A DNA stretch of 64,000 nucleotides from the NCBI GenBank assembly GCA_037143795.1, contig JBAWXZ010000003.1, positions 1-64,000 on the forward strand, read 5' to 3'. This document shows, piece after piece, positions 35,816 through 44,863 of this stretch. The notes under the pieces were generated by a model. That model was not told where the DNA came from. It worked only from the letters and a program-made list of their open reading frames with translations, and did not search any database. Every line of letters begins with the position of its first letter. Position 1 is the stretch's first letter. Source of the stretch: Firm-13 sp037143795. GTDB taxonomy: Bacteria > Bacillota > Clostridia > Saccharofermentanales > Saccharofermentanaceae. A program made the translations under genes and the position numbers.

Positions 35816-36854
35816 TCGACTTAAGGAACTTTGCCTGCTTTCCGGTGTATCCGGCGAGGAAGATCCGGTTGCAGAATATATTACCGGTCAAATCGGCGGG
35901 AAAGCCAAGGTAACACGGGACAATCTCGGGAACCTCCTGGTTTTTAAAAAAGGAATAAAACGTCCGAAACACAAAATCATGATCTGTGCGCATATGGATG
36001 AAGTCGGATTCATAATTACAGGTGTGACGACTGACGGCATGCTCCGGTTTGCCGCGGTCGGCGGTATTGATGCGCGCGTCATTATCGGACGCGCAGTAAA
36101 TGTTGGTACAGCAGGATATCCGGGGGTTATCGGAACGAAGCCCATACATCTGCAGTCTGATTCCGAGAGGGGCGGTGTTCCTGATATTGATTCCCTTTAC
36201 ATTGATATCGGGGCGCTGTCCGAAGAAGATGCACGCACGCATATCATGCCCGGGGACAGGGCGGTATTCTGTTCGGAATTCCTTGCATTCGGGGACGGGA
36301 TGATCAAGAGCAAAGCGATTGACGACCGTGCGGGATGTGCCATTCTTCTCGAGCTGATCGATTCCGATCTCAGGTACGACATGCATTTTGCATTTACCGT
36401 GCAGGAGGAAATCGGGCTTCGCGGAGCAAAGACGGCCGCTTTCGGCATCAATCCGGACATGGCGATTGTAGTGGAAACAACTACGGCCGCCGATATTGCC
36501 GGTGTGGAAGCCGAAAAACAGGTGTGCCGCCTGGGAGAAGGACCGGTCGTATCTTTCATGGACCGCTCAACCATTTATGACAAAAAACTGTACGCCCTTG
36601 CGTTTGCAGCAGCCAAGGATAACGGGATTCCCTGCCAGACAAAATCAATGATTGCCGGCGGCAATGATTCCGGTGCCGTTCATGTCAGTACCGGGGGAGT
36701 CCGCACGACCGCGATCTCCATTCCCTGCCGTTATCTCCATTCACCGAGCTGCGTCATTAAAATCTCGGATATGGAACAGACGCTGCTCCTGGTCGGGAAA
36801 ATGATGGAAAAAATGTCGGAAATACCAATTGTTAATATGAAAGAAAACGAATAA
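35808..36854 (+). CDS. M42-family metallo-aminopeptidase (second of pair)
   Basis: A 348-residue paralogue of the preceding gene. Ligand motifs are CAHMDEVGF, AIDDRAGCAILL, TVQEEIGLRGA, VVETTTA and RYLHSPSC. The fourth ligand is Glu here (VVE) where the neighbour has Asp (AVD), both normal for M42. The differing residues around it suggest a different specificity, and the tandem pair may form mixed assemblies. Its ATG lies inside the 3' end of the upstream gene, so the two are co-translated. Confidence 0.92.
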   Translation: MLDRLKELCLLSGVSGEEDPVAEYITGQIGGKAKVTRDNLGNLLVFKKGIKRPKHKIMICAHMDEVGFIITGVTTDGMLRFAAVGGIDARVIIGRAVNVGTAGYPGVIGTKPIHLQSDSERGGVPDIDSLYIDIGALSEEDARTHIMPGDRAVFCSEFLAFGDGMIKSKAIDDRAGCAILLELIDSDLRYDMHFAFTVQEEIGLRGAKTAAFGINPDMAIVVETTTAADIAGVEAEKQVCRLGEGPVVSFMDRSTIYDKKLYALAFAAAKDNGIPCQTKSMIAGGNDSGAVHVSTGGVRTTAISIPCRYLHSPSCVIKISDMEQTLLLVGKMMEKMSEIPIVNMKENE

Positions 36855-36889
36855 AATTAAATAATAATTATAAGTTCTTCGAAATATGA

Positions 36890-36953
36890 GCTGTTGAATA
36901 GCGGCAACGTGAAACCACGGTTTTAGTTATTTCGGTAAGCAGATACCGAGAGG
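36890..36953 (+). promoter_or_regulatory. Structured 5' leader of the GGDEF/HD-GYP gene
   Basis: Three consecutive hairpins lie between the M42 stop and the next ATG: GCTGTTGAATAGCGGC (36890-36905), CGTG-AAAC-CACG (36908-36919) and TCGGTA-AGCAGA-TACCGA (36932-36949). The last arm abuts the GAGAGG ribosome site (36948-36953), so folding could control translation. The order and some bases recall class-I cyclic-di-GMP riboswitches, but the conserved core is not fully present, so I do not call a riboswitch. Confidence 0.4.
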
Positions 36954-36959
36954 TTTGAT

Positions 36960-39635
36960 ATGAACGAAAAAAGAAGCGAGTCATTTTCTCCGTTTCAGCA
37001 TGTCCATCAAACCGTGATAAAAATCAAAGATGAAGATATCTGCAGTATCCCGATGGAACCAGATCAAACGCAAGAGGTCTCGTTTGATCCGGGTGACTTA
37101 ATTCCTACAGGATATATTACTGTAAATAAACAGGGGATTATCCTTGCGGTCGATCTCATCGCTGCCGGTTTACTTGGCGCTGCCGCTGAATCGTTTGTAA
37201 ATCTGCCCGTTATACAGATCATTTATTATGAGGATCAGGATATCTACTTACATCACTTCATGAAATTGCTGGAAACAGGTGACTTTCACAGCTGTGAACT
37301 GCGCATGATAAAAACAGATCGCACAAATTTCCGCATTCTTATGCAGGCAGCAGCGGTTGAGGAATCGTCAGGTGTCAATACTGTGCGTCTTGTGATGTCC
37401 GGGACGGCCGCGCATCTAGAGGTACAGAGGGCATTGCGCTCCAGTGAAGAAAAATATAGGAGCATCACAGAAAATATTGCCGATGTCATTTGGATTTACA
37501 ACCTTACTCAGAAACGGTATACCTTTTTTAATTCTTCAGTGCAGCAGCTTTTCGGGTATACGGCTGATGAGGCAATGGCTCTAAGCATGGAAGAATCGAT
37601 GCCGCCGGCATTTTGTAAAATAATGTATGACCAGTTATCGGACACTTTGGGCAGCTTTGTAATGAACCCTGCTGTATTTCAAAGCTATGTCAATGAAATA
37701 CAGCAGCCATGCAAAAACGGTGACCTCATATGGGTAGAGGTTTCAACCAGATATCAATATAATTCCATGCGGGAAATTGAAGTATTGGGCCTGACAAGGG
37801 ATATCTCAAAGCGCAAAAATGAGGTCGAAGGCTTTTTGAAAACAAACATTGAAATGCGTTGTGTTACGGATTTTAATGAGAATTTCCATAGTATAAACGA
37901 GAGATTTGAAAAAATATTGGGCTACCGTTCAACAGAGATCGAAGGCAAGAATTTCTATTCGTTTTTGCATGAAGAGGATATTCAAAAAACACAGGAGGCT
38001 TTCGGCAAAGGTAAAGACATGCATCAGGCGGTTGCCGCGACAAACCGGTTCCGCAGCAAAGATGGTTCCTTCAGGCACATTGAGTGGTATCTCATGTTTG
38101 GTTCAGGCAAATTTGCTTATTATGCCGGCAGGGATGTAACAGACAGGCAAAAGAAGGAAGAAATGTTCAATCGACTGGACTGCTTTTTCGATATGAGTCC
38201 GGATTTGCTCAGTATCTCCAAAATGGATGGATGTTACATCAAGGTCAGCCCTTCATGGGAAAAAGTACTTGGGTATTCCCAAAAAGAGATTGAGGGCATG
38301 TATCTGTCACAAATTCTGAATACGGAAAAGATGACCTGCGATGAAATCAATCGAATACAGATCGAAGCATTAAGTCATGGTGATAATTTCACCTGCCTAA
38401 TCCGTCATAAGGACGGATCTGACCGAAGCATTGAATGGCGTGCATACAGCTATGATGGCTGCATTTACTCGATTGGCCGTGATGTTACGGCAAGAATAGA
38501 GCATGAGAAGCAAATTGAATTTTTAAGTTATCATGATGTGTCTACCGGCCTGTTCAACAGGAGATTTCTGGAAGAGGAAATCAAGCGTATGGACACAGCC
38601 AGAAGTTTGCCGATATCCATAATCATGGGAGATATCAATCGTCTGAAACTGGTCAATGATGCTTTTGGGCACGAAAAAGGTGATGAACTCATCCTGAAAT
38701 CAGCTGAATCAATCAAAGCAAGCTGCCGGCCGGAAGATCTGGTTGCCCGGTGGGGGGGAGACGAATTCCTGATTTTTCTGTCAAAAACAAGCGAAGCGGA
38801 AGCAGAGAAAATTGTGGACAGGATCTTGTCCAGTACAGCGGGGAAGCATGTCAATTCTATCCCTGTCAGTATTGCTTTTGGAATCAGTACGAAAACATCC
38901 GCTGCAGAAGATATGAGTGAGGTCATGCGGAAAGCGGAAAATGTCATGTACGAAACAAAAGCCGTGGAAAGCGAAAGGGAAAGAAAAGACATCATAGATG
39001 CTATCTCGCATACGCTCTACGCAAATAATCCATATGAAGAGAAGCATGCCAAGCGGGTCAGTGTCCTATGCAGTAAAACGGCGCTGGCACTCGGACTCAA
39101 TCCGGACGAAGTTAGAAAAGCATCTCTTGCGGGATTACTGCACGATATAGGAAAAGTGGCAGTAAGTGAAGAAATTCTTGGGAAAACAAGTCCGCTTTCA
39201 GATGATGAATGGAAAGAAGTGAGGCAGCATCCGGAAATCGGATACAAGGTCGTCGGCTCATCACAGGAGATGATCGACATAAGTAACGCGATCCGGGCAC
39301 ATCACGAAAGGATGGACGGAAAGGGTTATCCAAAAGGACTTGTCAGGGATGAAATTCCTGCATCAGCCAGAATCATTGCCATAGCGGACAGTTTTGATAC
39401 AATGACCGGGCAAAGCCTTTACCGGCAAACGAGAACAAGGGAAGAAGCAATAGCAGAAATCCAACGCAATAAGGGAACCCAGTTTGATCCGCAGATAGCA
39501 GAGATATTTATTGAAAAAGTACTAAAGGAAGTATATGGTACGGTAAGACCGAACCAATACTGTCCATATTGCGGATCATCCCTGGACGCTGCGGCCAATT
39601 TCTGTTGGAATTGCGGACGTAGCCAACGGAAATAA
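36960..39635 (+). CDS. PAS-GGDEF-HD-GYP protein with C-terminal zinc ribbon
   Basis: An 891-residue cytoplasmic cyclic-di-GMP protein. Multiple PAS domains (about 50-520) precede a GGDEF domain (about 525-690; WGGDEFLIFL at about 598) and an HD-GYP domain (about 695-855; LHDIGKVA at about 727, HHERMDGKGYPKG). The last 30 residues form a zinc ribbon: Cys868, Cys871, Cys882, Cys885 (CPYCGSS...CWNCGRS). The ribbon is an unusual addition and may mediate partner or metal sensing. GGDEF and HD-GYP active residues look intact. Start is ATG at 36960 after GAGAGG, behind a structured leader. Confidence 0.9.
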   Translation: MNEKRSESFSPFQHVHQTVIKIKDEDICSIPMEPDQTQEVSFDPGDLIPTGYITVNKQGIILAVDLIAAGLLGAAAESFVNLPVIQIIYYEDQDIYLHHFMKLLETGDFHSCELRMIKTDRTNFRILMQAAAVEESSGVNTVRLVMSGTAAHLEVQRALRSSEEKYRSITENIADVIWIYNLTQKRYTFFNSSVQQLFGYTADEAMALSMEESMPPAFCKIMYDQLSDTLGSFVMNPAVFQSYVNEIQQPCKNGDLIWVEVSTRYQYNSMREIEVLGLTRDISKRKNEVEGFLKTNIEMRCVTDFNENFHSINERFEKILGYRSTEIEGKNFYSFLHEEDIQKTQEAFGKGKDMHQAVAATNRFRSKDGSFRHIEWYLMFGSGKFAYYAGRDVTDRQKKEEMFNRLDCFFDMSPDLLSISKMDGCYIKVSPSWEKVLGYSQKEIEGMYLSQILNTEKMTCDEINRIQIEALSHGDNFTCLIRHKDGSDRSIEWRAYSYDGCIYSIGRDVTARIEHEKQIEFLSYHDVSTGLFNRRFLEEEIKRMDTARSLPISIIMGDINRLKLVNDAFGHEKGDELILKSAESIKASCRPEDLVARWGGDEFLIFLSKTSEAEAEKIVDRILSSTAGKHVNSIPVSIAFGISTKTSAAEDMSEVMRKAENVMYETKAVESERERKDIIDAISHTLYANNPYEEKHAKRVSVLCSKTALALGLNPDEVRKASLAGLLHDIGKVAVSEEILGKTSPLSDDEWKEVRQHPEIGYKVVGSSQEMIDISNAIRAHHERMDGKGYPKGLVRDEIPASARIIAIADSFDTMTGQSLYRQTRTREEAIAEIQRNKGTQFDPQIAEIFIEKVLKEVYGTVRPNQYCPYCGSSLDAAANFCWNCGRSQRK

Positions 39636-39848
39636 TTGATAAAATAAAATATGTTTGTAAACAGAATGTAGCATACGGCCAAATAAAATAGACTATTATA
39701 TGAGCATAATCAAGGGGAACTCTCGGGTCATATGTAAATATATTATCAACAATGTGAAAACAGGCACATGAAAATGCATGAAAAAATGCCGAATGATAGA
39801 GTTGTATATTTCGTTTGGATATAATATTAACCACTGAGGGTATACATT

Positions 39849-41372
39849 ATGAGAAAAAGAAATACAGTACCTCTTTTACCCTACAAAATAATGGTTCTTG
39901 ACGATGAGGTCGGTATCATTGATTCACTGTCCATTGTCCTGAAGAGACATGGTTACTACATTACCGGTATGACCTCTCCGGTGGAGGCCATTGAAAGCAT
40001 GCGAAACGAGAAATACGACCTGCTTATCCTGGACTTTCTGATGCAGCCGATTAACGGTGATAAAGTTGTTGCAAAAATACGGGAATTTGATGAAGAAATA
40101 TATATATTGCTCCTGACCGGTCAAAAAGATATGGCTCCTCCACTTGAAACAATCAGGGAACTTGGCATCCAGGGATATTGCGAAAAGGACTGTCATTTTG
40201 ATCAATTGATACTGCTGGTTGAATCGGCAATCAAATCGATCGAGCAGATACGCACGATCAGGAAATTCCAGGACGGTTTGAATAAAATACTCGAGTCCGT
40301 TCCGAATATTTATCGGCTGCAGCCGATTGGAAGCATATTAGGCGGCATTCTTACGGAAGTCATGAATTTCGTTGACAGTAGAAATTCCTTTATACTTGTA
40401 GACAGCATGGAAGATAACATCAGCACGCATAACAGTATTTTCCGGGGCATCGGAAAGTATCACAGGAGCATTGAAAATTGTATGGCAATGCTTGATTCTG
40501 AATTGATCGAGAGAATTGGCCATGCCAGAACAACAAAGCAGGTCATTAAAATGGAAACGGGCGTCATTTTACCCCTTGTAAGCGAATACAGCCAGATTAT
40601 CGGCATTATCTATATTGAGAGTACAAACTATAAAAGTGAAATTAAGCTGCTCGAAATATTCGCCAGTCAGGCAGCGTCTGCTTTAAATAACGCCTTTCTT
40701 CATTCCCTTGTAAACATGAGAAATGAAGAACTGACCAGGACATACCTGAAACTGAAAAAAACATATGTTGATACGATACAGGCGCTGAGACTGACAGTGG
40801 ATGCCAGGGACGAATACACGTGCGGTCACTCTGACAGAGTGGCGTTTTTTGCCAAAATAGTCGGACAGGAGTTTGGACTGCCGCCTGATCAGCTGGAATT
40901 ATTGTCGACCGCGGGGGTGTTTCATGATATCGGAAAAATCGGAACAGCGGATAACATTTTGAAAAAAGCCAACAAACTGACCAAAGAAGAATATGATGTC
41001 ATTAAGCTGCACCCGCTCAAGGGTGCACGCATATTGTCGGCAACATCCATGTTTCACGATGTTGTACCGCTGGTCAAGTATCATCATGAGTGGGTGAACG
41101 GTTCCGGCTACCCGGAAGGTCTCAGGGGCGACGAAATTCCCTTTCTTGCATCGATAATTACCGTTGCGGATGCCTTTGATGCAATGACCTCCGACCGGAG
41201 TTACAGGAAAAAAATGGACATAAAGCATGCCAGGGAGCAGCTGCTTGAAGGCGCCGGAATTCAGTTTGATGCTAAAGTCACTGCTGTTTTTATCAGGATA
41301 ATAATTGATAATGCTTCAGAAGTTATGAAGAGAATTGAGCCTTTGTATGAAAACCACTCTGCCGTTTCATAA
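39849..41372 (+). CDS. Response regulator with HD-GYP output domain
   Basis: A 507-residue protein: receiver domain (about 10-130; phosphoacceptor in LLILDFLMQPINGDKVV), a GAF-like sensory region (about 150-295; IIGIIYIESTN, FASQAASALNNAF) and an HD-GYP phosphodiesterase (about 315-495; FHDIGKIG near 358, HHEWVNGSGYPEGL). This layout is common in cyclic-di-GMP-degrading response regulators. No cognate histidine kinase is adjacent. A TATAAT at 39820-39825 precedes its ATG by 24 bases. It follows the zinc-ribbon HD-GYP gene by 213 bases and may be independently transcribed. Confidence 0.9.
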   Translation: MRKRNTVPLLPYKIMVLDDEVGIIDSLSIVLKRHGYYITGMTSPVEAIESMRNEKYDLLILDFLMQPINGDKVVAKIREFDEEIYILLLTGQKDMAPPLETIRELGIQGYCEKDCHFDQLILLVESAIKSIEQIRTIRKFQDGLNKILESVPNIYRLQPIGSILGGILTEVMNFVDSRNSFILVDSMEDNISTHNSIFRGIGKYHRSIENCMAMLDSELIERIGHARTTKQVIKMETGVILPLVSEYSQIIGIIYIESTNYKSEIKLLEIFASQAASALNNAFLHSLVNMRNEELTRTYLKLKKTYVDTIQALRLTVDARDEYTCGHSDRVAFFAKIVGQEFGLPPDQLELLSTAGVFHDIGKIGTADNILKKANKLTKEEYDVIKLHPLKGARILSATSMFHDVVPLVKYHHEWVNGSGYPEGLRGDEIPFLASIITVADAFDAMTSDRSYRKKMDIKHAREQLLEGAGIQFDAKVTAVFIRIIIDNASEVMKRIEPLYENHSAVS

Positions 41373-41429
41373 AATAGCAGAACGCGGGTACAATTCACCC
41401 ATCATATCCTTTTCGTGCTGTCTGATTTT

Positions 41430-42101
41430 TCAAAAGGGATACAGGCTTAATCCGAGAAGCGCAATGCCTGCATAGTAGGTGCTCAAATTCGCAAAAGCCA
41501 GCCACTTCGGCGGTGCGATATGGAAATTCAGAAACAGAAGGATAAGATCTGACGTGAGGAACAGAAAGGATCCTGTCAGGATGAAAATATGGGAAATGGC
41601 GGCGCCTGAATAGATGACAATCATAAGGCTTTTCGAAAACAGGAGCCCGACGAAAAACGAATAGATGATACCCGGAATCTTCATCATGCCAAGGTTGATA
41701 TTTTTGCCCAGGGATATGAAATAGACAAGGCCCATTACCCCGACGGGAATGACAAAATCTATCAAGTGTACAGGATAGATGAACGTGAGAGCCACATAGA
41801 AAACAATATGTGCGGCTAAAAATGAGAAGGTGCCGATCATGAACTCCCTGCTGTTGGAGTCGTTTTTGGAGTGGGCCAGGCCCAGCAGCAAATCGCCGAG
41901 GGCTGCCAGGATAAAGGCAGGAAGCATCTTGTAAAACATGGAATAATACTGGCTCAAAAAGGCGCTGTAAGATGCTATCAGGATAAAGCAGAGACTAGTG
42001 GAGAACTTGACCCAGGGAAAAGGCTTGCTGTATTTGGGCGGACTATACATGTAGTACGTCATACCGAAAAGAAAGACGTAGAGTATAAGCAGTGCCGGCA
42101 T
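41430..42101 (-). CDS. YhhN/lysoplasmalogenase-like membrane protein
   Basis: A 223-residue protein with seven or eight predicted membrane helices. LPAFILAALGDLLLGLAHSK followed by FMIGTFSFLAAHIVFYVAL matches the YhhN (TMEM86) family, whose animal members hydrolyse lysoplasmalogens. Activity in bacteria is known only for some members, so the lipid substrate is an inference. GGGAGGG precedes the ATG. It converges on the HD-GYP gene (57 bases) with no clear hairpin. Confidence 0.75.
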   Translation of the reverse strand: MPALLILYVFLFGMTYYMYSPPKYSKPFPWVKFSTSLCFILIASYSAFLSQYYSMFYKMLPAFILAALGDLLLGLAHSKNDSNSREFMIGTFSFLAAHIVFYVALTFIYPVHLIDFVIPVGVMGLVYFISLGKNINLGMMKIPGIIYSFFVGLLFSKSLMIVIYSGAAISHIFILTGSFLFLTSDLILLFLNFHIAPPKWLAFANLSTYYAGIALLGLSLYPF

Positions 42102-42186
42102 TTCAAATCCCTCCCATCCACAACAATTACAGTTTAGAAGTCATTGGAAAACCTGTCAATATAATTCAATTATCAGTATAGACGAT

Positions 42187-43263
42187 TTATAAATCCACTG
42201 CCGCAGCCAGTGTGTCTTCAAATGTAAATGTATCTGAGAACGCTGTGCTTTTCCAGCCGCTGTCCAGCTTGTCCAGAAGCATTGCCTGCGCCATTCCCAT
42301 TGCATAATACCGGTCGTCCGACTGCCCGACGGCTTTTTGCGCGATATTTCCAAGGTTTTTGCGCATAAGGCAGGAGGAGCCGGAAGAACTCATATATTCC
42401 GCATACCGTGCCATTCCTTCAAGCCACTCATACTCTTCTTCATCATGGATATCGGCTGCAGACATGCCGAAGGCCGTCCGCCGCTCCGTGCGGGTATCCA
42501 GAAAGAGCCGTGCATATTTGATGATTTCATCGGGCTGGCCGGCATCGAGGGCCAGCTGAAGATAATTTCCTTCTTTTTGGAGAAGCTCTTCAAAAACAGC
42601 TTCTCCGGTATACTTCCGGTTGATATCGCCGATGGACATGTCCGCCCTGATTCGCGCTTCATTTTGCTGTGCCTGGTATGCGTGGGTCATTTCATGTATG
42701 ACCATTCCAGTATAATATTCGCTGTCCGTGCTGAACAGCTGCGGCGGAATAAAGTATCCGAGCACACCGGTCTCCCCGGACATGGAAACAAATACAAAAG
42801 AGTTCAGGGTGTCCAGTGTGGACATGCTTCCCACCCAGCGGTCTGCTGTATATACGGCAAATGCCTGGGGGTTGTGTGCAGGTCTGCGGTATATTCTTTT
42901 CCCGGGCAGGGCATTATCTGCAGTAAGGGTCCATTCCGGTGATTCTGAGCTGCTGCAGATCAGGAATTCGTAGGAATCATTATAAATAATCAAATCAATG
43001 CCGGCCTTGCTGAAGCCCGGATAAATCTCTTCCCCGTGGGCGGCGAGGTAATCAAAAGCAGTTTGTGCCCGGCCGATATCCGTTTTTGACAGTGAACCGG
43101 AATGGGTGTCCATTTGGCTGTAACGAAAACGGTATACGGCATTGTCGGTAAAAAGCAGCAGCACAAGAACACCTATTATGATTAGTAATACCCGAAGGAT
43201 GCGAATAACTGATTTTTTCTTTTTTCTGTCTTTGCCGGAAGAAATAATTGTATTATTGAACAT
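42187..43263 (-). CDS. Membrane-anchored HExxH zinc peptidase-like protein
   Basis: A 358-residue protein. A basic N-terminus precedes one membrane helix (about 18-39), with the rest outside. HEMTHAYQ gives the HExxH zinc motif (His190, Glu191, His194), and WLEGMARYAEY offers the third ligand (Glu282), as in gluzincins. The family is otherwise unrecognised. Its ATG lies one base after the stop of the condensation-domain gene and has no strong ribosome site of its own, so it depends on translational coupling. This suggests that the two proteins act together, for example in maturing or clearing a secreted product. Confidence 0.75.
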   Translation of the reverse strand: MFNNTIISSGKDRKKKKSVIRILRVLLIIIGVLVLLLFTDNAVYRFRYSQMDTHSGSLSKTDIGRAQTAFDYLAAHGEEIYPGFSKAGIDLIIYNDSYEFLICSSSESPEWTLTADNALPGKRIYRRPAHNPQAFAVYTADRWVGSMSTLDTLNSFVFVSMSGETGVLGYFIPPQLFSTDSEYYTGMVIHEMTHAYQAQQNEARIRADMSIGDINRKYTGEAVFEELLQKEGNYLQLALDAGQPDEIIKYARLFLDTRTERRTAFGMSAADIHDEEEYEWLEGMARYAEYMSSSGSSCLMRKNLGNIAQKAVGQSDDRYYAMGMAQAMLLDKLDSGWKSTAFSDTFTFEDTLAAAVDL

Positions 43264-43264
43264 A

Positions 43265-44632
43265 TTAATCTATATCCAGAAGTTCGCCGATTGTTATCCT
43301 GTCATTTTCTATACCGGCAAGAATAGAATTCTCCATGTACATATGCAGCTTATTTATAGTATCTGTGTGTACATGGCTTACCCGGTACTGATAGTAGCAC
43401 TTGAGTGACCCGGTTCCGTCGCCGTCCATAACTGTGAGGTAAATCCTGCCCGGATAGGCACCGTTGTCATACCAGTTTGTGGTAACGGTTGACTCATCAG
43501 CCGTCGTCGTACTGACCGGCTGGAATGTAAACATACCGCACGCGTATGATGCAAGGGGGCCAGCTTTGTAATATGTTTTTAATTCCATATCAATCGGCAG
43601 ATAATCAAAATCAGCATGCCTGTAGATGATGGACTGCCGCTCCTTCAGTTTCTCCAAAGCTTCCCTGAACGTGGTATTTTCTTCCAGTATTGTCCGGAAA
43701 GGTATTGCATGAACCCTGGTTCCCCCTGAATTCTTCTCTTCCAGCGTGCCCCTTCTTGCAATCGATGCGGTAAAGTAAATATCCTTTTCCCTGTTGTTGA
43801 CCTTGGAAAAATAGCTGCGGTACGCGAGGAAAAACAAATGCTGCATTGAAAATCCATTAGCCATGCAGTATTGTCCGGCTTTTTCAACGATTTCTTCAGG
43901 GAACCAAATCATCATGTTCCTGCTTTTATTACGCAGGGCTAATTCACCGTTAATATGCCGCGCTGAAGGGTTTTTCTTCTTTTGTCTGAATTTATCCAAA
44001 TCGCGGGTTCCGTTAATGTCCGTCCAGATGGGTTCGCTCGAATGGATCTCATTCATCCAGAATTCGCGGTCTGATTGAAATTTGGCGGTGTTTTCATAAT
44101 CAAGATCCTTCTGAAGAAGTTTCTCATAAGAAGCAATGGGCTTAGGCATATCTTTGCCTTGAAGAAGTGCTTCATACACCTCGAAGAGATCCCTGTAGAA
44201 TACTGTAACTCCCCATGAATCCAGGATCATGTGACTGTTAATGAAGCATACACCGTTTTTCCCGTCATAAGAGGTAACAAGGTAAATCCTGCTCAATGGC
44301 TTATCATTATATGTAATTCGCTTCTTTGCGATCCTCGAGAATTGCTTTTCCATATCCTCGCGGGTCTTTCCCGTAAAATCAAGCATCTCGATTTTTTGAA
44401 GTCCGCTGTCGGCAAAATACTGCTTATCTTTCTTATCAACTTTGGTAATACGGACCCGTAAGGCATCGTTCCTTTTATAAACAATCTCAACAGCCTTTTT
44501 CAGAACATCAAAATCAAGCTTTTTATCAAATAAAATGGATGTACAGATATTATTGCATTGCCTGTGAAGATTATATCTTTGCTGCAGGCTCAGCAGGTTC
44601 TGTGCCGATGTCAGATCATAATAAGTACTCAT
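43265..44632 (-). CDS. Stand-alone condensation-domain (NRPS C-domain-like) acyltransferase
   Basis: A 455-residue protein made of a single condensation-type fold, as in NRPS C-domains, PapA and WS/DGAT enzymes. The active-site motif reads SHMILDSW (His134, Asp138). The second, catalytic His is kept, while the first His is Ser133 and the usual Gly is Ser139. There are no adenylation or carrier domains nearby. It likely joins an acyl or aminoacyl group to an alcohol or amine, using a donor made elsewhere. It starts at ATG with GAGGGAA upstream, divergent from the PEP-synthase-like gene and coupled to the HExxH gene. Confidence 0.8.
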   Translation of the reverse strand: MSTYYDLTSAQNLLSLQQRYNLHRQCNNICTSILFDKKLDFDVLKKAVEIVYKRNDALRVRITKVDKKDKQYFADSGLQKIEMLDFTGKTREDMEKQFSRIAKKRITYNDKPLSRIYLVTSYDGKNGVCFINSHMILDSWGVTVFYRDLFEVYEALLQGKDMPKPIASYEKLLQKDLDYENTAKFQSDREFWMNEIHSSEPIWTDINGTRDLDKFRQKKKNPSARHINGELALRNKSRNMMIWFPEEIVEKAGQYCMANGFSMQHLFFLAYRSYFSKVNNREKDIYFTASIARRGTLEEKNSGGTRVHAIPFRTILEENTTFREALEKLKERQSIIYRHADFDYLPIDMELKTYYKAGPLASYACGMFTFQPVSTTTADESTVTTNWYDNGAYPGRIYLTVMDGDGTGSLKCYYQYRVSHVHTDTINKLHMYMENSILAGIENDRITIGELLDID

Positions 44633-44863
44633 TTGATTCCCTCATCGTTGAAAGCAAATTATGCGCACATTTCAAATTCAGATCTGCCGGAGCTGCCGAA
44701 TACATCAGAAACATCTAACATTATATTTGTATTATAATCTCACTTGCGATATATTTACATACTCGTTTTTATTCCTTAATTATTCGTTTTTTTCTATCTA
44801 AAATGAACGCGGGGGGTTTTTCTGTCATCCGGGAAGATATAAAATGAATAAGGGGTCGGCAAT

